From contig NC_064755.1 of assembly GCF_011397635.1 (NCBI RefSeq), positions 23,976,559-24,040,558 of the forward strand: a stretch of DNA of 64,000 nt, read 5' to 3'. Under the pieces are notes generated by a model. The model was not told where the DNA came from and searched no databases. It saw only the letters and a program-made list of their open reading frames with translations. Shown one piece after another: positions 58,845-64,000 of this stretch. Position numbers and translations under genes: made by a program. Numbering within the stretch: position 1 is the stretch's first letter; each line of letters opens with the position of its first letter. Source of the stretch: Epinephelus fuscoguttatus (Eukaryota > Chordata > Actinopteri > Perciformes > Serranidae).

Positions 58845-61066
58845 CGTCCAAACACACACAGTTTTTTACCCTTTCATTCCACCTACTCTTTCAAACATAT
58901 TCCTTTGTCACACATCCTCATTTCAGCATCTGCAGACATTGATGCATGTGGTGTTTTGAGAGGTTTGTGCGCGATGGTGGATGGGAGTCACAGTGGGATC
59001 CTTCATCCACTACATCACAGAACAACACTCTGTCAAGCCAGCAATCCATCTCTACAGCTGTGGTTTATGTAGACACAGCAGGTCATGCTGGCCCTCTGTC
59101 CGGACCTGATGCAGAGCTCTTGATTATGCATTTGCATTAAGAGAAACACCCCTCTCTAATGGAACTAAATGACTCAGACGGCTGCAATTTGTGAGGTTAT
59201 GCTTTGCTCTTGATGGAATTGCTATTTGCGAGGCTTTGATTTATGAACTTTTCCAACATTTTTTAGGATGATTTGCTCACAATTTAGATTTTCTCGTCTT
59301 TTTACACCTGTGACAAAATGTGGAGGGTGCAGAAGCTCCTCGCAAACTCGCCTCATCAATCGATAACAATCCACAGCAAACGCTAGGCTGTGGAACTGTT
59401 AGCTGATGTTTTAGAAGTACCTCTCAGCGTGTGCACACTGTAGCACAGCAGCCCTAAAGGTGACCTCATACAGTACAGGCATATGTTGCACCCTGTTGGG
59501 AAAAGCTTTGACTTTTGTTTTAATTTTTGTGAAGCCTTACCCCCAAGAAGACAATACACCTCCACACAGCGCTCGCATTATAAATGTTATTTGCACAAGT
59601 GGCAATTTGTCATGGAGAGCTTTTTAACATCCTCTCCTTTTGTAAACTGACCTTGTGCAGAATAGTGCATAGAAACTTTTAACTCGCAAAGTGAAGATAA
59701 TGTAGTGATTGCACAACAATTCATCATAAACCTCCCTGGAGGTATTTTAAAAGGAACAGATATTTCTTTTCATGATAGATATCCCTGATAAAGGTGAATA
59801 TCCAGAAAATTAAGATCAAAATTTAAAGCAATCTCTTTTCTCTCCAGGTTCCCCCTGCTCACTTTTGATACCCAGCCAAACATTTGGAGTTAATTCTCCA
59901 GCCATCGTGATGGAAAATCGACAGACGGGATTGTAACTCACAGGCAGCGAGAGTTAGAGAGCAAACATCAAGGGGAATCAAGTTGGAAAACATAATAAGT
60001 CATCGTGTTAGCTGTGTGAAGTGAAAGAGATGGTGTGAAAATAGGCAAGAGGACAGCCAGAGGTGGGGCATGATGACTGATGGCTGGGTAGGATGGGGGC
60101 TTGTTGCTCCAGAAGGGCAAACCTGGCCTGATTGATTGGCTAGTATTTCAGAGAGGCCCCCATGCTTATGCTTATGATGCTGGAATGCTTTGGTAGCATT
60201 TTGGAGAAGGAGTGAAGACAAATGATGAAAAGCTGCATGTAAAGTAGGATGTAAAATTATTGAGCGTTGTTTAACTACTGCTGCTATCTTGTTATTTTAG
60301 TCTTTCACTTCACAGGAAAATGGCGCAGATGTCTCATAGATTAACTCAATCACTTTTGAGATACTTGTGGTACTGTCATGGTCATAATTTACATATGCCA
60401 AATACATGTTACACTCATCACAGAAGATGCAATATCATTGGAAATAATATACAAATTTTGAGTTTATTAAAATTTGTGCTCACAGTTAAGAACTCAATGG
60501 ATGCAGCAATAACGTTTTAAAAAAGTAGAAATATGAATTTACATAATAAAAATATAAAACCGATACATACCTTATCAGGACAAGTTACATCAGTTTTTAC
60601 ACTGTATGTACACATAGAGAAACAAGACTACAGCCGTGCTAGTAGCTCGACGAGGCCTTAATAACACACAGAGTTGCTTAAAGCTGGAGTGCGGAATTTT
60701 GTCTCCCCCCTCTGGCAGGGAGAGTAATTACACAAACACTGTCGATGCAAGCATGAAAGCTCGCTGCATTTCCCCCGCCCCCAGGAGCGCTTGTGAACTC
60801 TTTTTTTAACTTTAATTCTTTGTTCTTGAACAATGACTTTATTCATGAGAGGACACTAACAACTATTCCTCCGAGGGTCCACACAAAAATGAAGGACAAG
60901 ACATTTAAACATCACTTTATGGACGATCCATAAATGCCTGAACGCTGAGTTTGTTTTTTATCTGGAGCATCATATCCAGACACTTTTTTTGGATGTTTCT
61001 TACGATTTCCACCTTAGCGTTCGCCGTACTTCTGGCCTCTGTTTCATTACTACGCTCTAGCTGACA
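58842..61066. other. Intergenic DNA, mostly repeat-poor
   Basis: No gene is seen. A POU-like element ATTATGCATTTGCATTAA lies at 59124-59141. A possible MITE left end, TTAAAGCTGGAGTGCGGAAT, is near 60677. Confidence 0.45.
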
Positions 61067-61777
61067 TTAAAGGTCTAGTGTGGAGGATTTAGTTGTATCT
61101 CATCATGAGGTTGCAACTGGAACTTAGTTGTATCTCATCATGAGGTTGCAACTGGAACTTCTCCTGTGTGCCAAGCGAGAACTATGGTAGCTAATGCAAA
61201 AACACGGACACAAAAATGCAAATGGCTCTATAGAGCCAGCATTTGGTCTGTTCTAGGCTACTGTAGAAACAATATGGCAAATTGGTAGGAGATGATGTAA
61301 ACATGTCGGTAAGGATTCTCAGTCAGCCAGGTCATGGGTAACATAAGTGTTATGTCGTAGGCAACTGGACTTGCTTGTGTTTATTTCAAGAACACAAGCA
61401 AGTCCAGTTGCTTACGATATAGCACTTATGGAGACGTTAATGTAAATATGTAAATATATAAACGTCTCATTCTCTAGCTGACATTAAAGGTCTAGTGTGT
61501 AGGATTTAGTTGCATCTCGTCATGAGGTTGCAGTCTGCAACTGAAACTCCTCCTATATGCCAAGCGAGAGCTATGCCAGCTGATGTGAAAACACGAACAC
61601 ACAACGCAAAAGGCCCTAACTAGAGCCAGCATTTGGTTTGTCTGTTCGAGGCTACTGTAGAAACAATACGGCAAATCTTAGTTTCAGGTGATTATACACT
61701 AATGAAAACATAGTAATGAATATTATATTCCATTTCTGCCAATACAGTATATCCCCCTAAATGCCACACACCTTTAA
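61067..61777. mobile_element. Tandemly duplicated TTAA MITE containing a foldback
   Basis: Two left ends of the AAAGGTCTAGTGTG type start at 61067 and 61484, both preceded by the same CTCTAGCTGACA flank. The flank was therefore duplicated together with the element (offset 417 bp). Only the second copy has the right end (CACACACCTTTAA, to 61777). A 35-bp tandem repeat (61090-61124 and 61125-61159) and the 40-bp foldback lie in the first copy. Confidence 0.75.
61342..61430 (+). repeat. 40-bp inverted repeat (foldback) with 9-nt loop
   Basis: The arms at 61342-61381 and 61391-61430 match at 37 of 40 positions. In plus-strand RNA all three differences are G-U pairs, so the stem would be fully paired. 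Confidence 0.9.
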
Positions 61778-64000
61778 AATTTGACTTGATGATGGAGCTA
61801 GATAAAAAAGTTAAGGGATTAAAAATGATCATGAGTGGGACATGTAGAATTTAGCTTTAGGGGACCATATATATTTGCACATGGAAATCCATATGACATT
61901 TGAATCATTTCAGTCTGGGCCAAAGTGGTGGACTGACCAGCCAGCAGACAGACAGACGGACATTTCCATGCTTAGAGCAATGCAGCTAAAACCACGATTT
62001 TTGGTTTATTAACTTGACATTTCTCTTGTCTGTTTAATTTTTCTCTGGCAGCACTCCTTCATTACAGTGTTATAATGAGAGGCTCATGTACTTCGAGGGT
62101 TTTATTGCATTAAACTTCATATCTAATCTCCCCAGTCTCTCCTAAATAGTGTATGGCTCGGTTCCATGAACTACAACAGAAAGAAACACTTACTTTTGGA
62201 ATGTGCTTCACTGAAGAGCTTTTCTCCATCTGGATAGCAGGATTGCTGTTTCCTGACTATCTAATATCTACCCAGAGAGGTTATTACAGAGAGAGGGATA
62301 TCATGGTGCATTATCCACAGACATGGTATAAAAACAATCATGGAAATGTACTGAGTACTTTGCAAGAACATGGCCAGCTGTTTGGCTGTTTTAGATGAGG
62401 AAAGAGGATACATGCTGCTTCCACGTTGCACTTTTCCTCTGCTTTTGCCTCTTTGAACTTACTTCAAACATTAGTCAGTGTGTGTTTAGTGTCATGCCAG
62501 CCATGTGGATGGCATATGCTAACACTGCAATTGGCCTGGCTGGTTAAAGGTGTGTGCGGTGACCAGTAGCTCTTGGTTGTGTCCCTGAGGTGTAACTTTG
62601 ATGTGAGGTGGTGGATGCCAGTGGTTGAAAGGTGATGACTGAGGTAAACGTGTGTGTGGAAACAATTCAGACGCAGGCAGTGTACAACAGTAGCCACATG
62701 AAAGGCCCCTTTGTGGGGCTCTGCTACCTTACAGATGGTCAGCTTCCCTCGTCCATTAAATAATAACAGTGCTCCGATCTCTCCCCGGGCCAGATGTGCT
62801 GAATCTATGATGCTAAATGGAAACAAATCAGCCAGGCTTTAGTCTTTAATTGAGCACTGGAGTGTTTATTTTCTTGAGACTGTCATAATAGACTCCAAAA
62901 TTCCCATAAAACTCAACTGTGAGGGCAGATTAGCCCATTTAGCACCTCTAGACAGTATTTTCCACATGAGACGAGTCTTAAGTGCAGTTCTGCTGGTGGC
63001 AAGACTTCCACACGGGACTGGCCACATCTTTAGTCACTCCTTATTTCTGCTCTGTGATCTTGCACTTAGAGGCACCCCTTGTAAAAGCAGCAGTCGCGGG
63101 GAGGTCGCCCTGACATCTTTATCATAATTGCCCTAAATACCCCCATTAGAGAAGCTAGCCAGTATCCTCAATAACACTAGTCATCCCTGGTAGCACTGGT
63201 GCATCTAATTGCCTGGGCCTTTTTTTGAAAGATTGCCTGACATCAGCACGGCTCCCTGTGGGCTGGCCCTCTTCATTCCGTGCCCAGCAAAGCATATCGT
63301 TATCGCAGCCAGCAAAGAGACCCGGCCTCCCTGCTCCTGGATAATTAACTGTCTGGCTTAACTGCATAATGGAAAAAAGGAACATTGGAGGTGTGGTAGT
63401 TATTCAAGCAGGCCTTGGAGAGGAGAAGTATAAGACAATACTGGGGTCATCCATGCTCACCATTTTTCAGTGGGATGGGTGATAATGTAGAAGGATAGGA
63501 AGTCATATTGTGGGCTGGTTATGGAGGATTGGTTTCATATGATAATTAGGCCCATATGCTAATTGCTGAGGAAGCTTGATGAATTCCTTCAGCCTGGCTC
63601 TCCACTCCAGTGCTGGCTCTCCTATCAGCTGTCCCCAACGTCCCCCACTTCAAAGGCTCAAACCATCTTTACAGCACTACATGCACTGTCTCTTTCTGCT
63701 TCTCAACAACTATCAGTGTGTCCCCCACCCTCCCCGCCAAAAATTAAAAAAAGACAAGAGTAGCAACAGCAGGAGGGGGAAGCAAAGGGGCGTCTGCCGT
63801 TGTTTGACATTTACAAGTCTCTTAGTAAAATGCATGATGCACATCCCTGCGAGTGTGTGTGTGCAAGTGTAATTAGAACACGGCAGGCATGTGTTTGTCT
63901 TTGTGTTGTTGTACGGTGGAGGTATCAAGGACAAGTGCATTAATGAGCACCTGGAGAGGAACAGCTTGTGTCTCCTGGTTAGTGTGACCGCGAGCAGGGC
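61778..64000. other. Repeat-poor intergenic DNA, possibly regulatory
   Basis: No exon is recognised. The stretch 62850-63400 has no repeats and several homeodomain-type cores (CTAATTG, GGATAATTAACTG, CATAATTGCC). This resembles conserved non-coding DNA, but no comparison could be made. Confidence 0.4.

Noticed and set aside
58626..59072. 148-codon open frame
   Set aside because: It runs through a CA repeat, has no homology I know and lies in gene-free DNA.

Overview
The window is nuclear DNA of a bony fish, most likely a percomorph teleost. The genes have vertebrate exon-intron structure, the introns are short to medium, CA/TA microsatellites are frequent, and many short DNA transposons (TTAA-flanked MITEs and hAT-type MITEs) are present. 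I find four protein-coding genes in the order and orientation of human 15q26.3: igf1r(+), pgpep1l(-), synm(+), ttc23(-). All exon boundaries were read by eye from splice sites, frame continuity and remembered vertebrate homologues; no search was run.

Layout. Positions 49-12510 hold the last nine coding exons of an insulin-like growth factor 1 receptor gene: the end of the extracellular part, the transmembrane segment, the whole tyrosine kinase and the C-tail. A probable 6.1 kb 3' UTR runs to overlapping AATAAA signals at 18602-18611. Convergent to it, pgpep1l (20414 down to 18710, five exons, 200 aa) encodes a pyroglutamyl-peptidase I-like cysteine peptidase with the catalytic Glu/Cys/His retained. 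About 1 kb separates it from the divergent synemin gene synm (21400-29473, four exons, 1023 aa). Convergent to synm is ttc23 (48837 down to 32737, eleven coding exons, 458 aa), a tetratricopeptide protein of the ciliary Hedgehog machinery. From 48838 to 64000 I find no exon, only repeats and low-repeat DNA that may be regulatory.

Most notable observations: an AT-AC intron in ttc23 with textbook U12 (minor spliceosome) signals; two GC-AG introns (igf1r and ttc23); an hAT-like MITE lying 12 bp from a ttc23 exon and supplying the acceptor's pyrimidine tract; let-7 and miR-99/100 type seed sites in the igf1r 3' UTR; a 16-bp perfect hairpin just upstream of the pgpep1l start codon; a 40-bp near-perfect foldback in a duplicated MITE at 61.4 kb whose only mismatches are G-U compatible; and a MITE nested in a SINE whose empty target site is visible in a second SINE copy in the same window.

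The four genes are neighbours by ancestry and do not form one pathway. I see no operon-like, CRISPR-like or otherwise new molecular system here. The novelty is in splicing signals, transposon nesting and RNA foldbacks.
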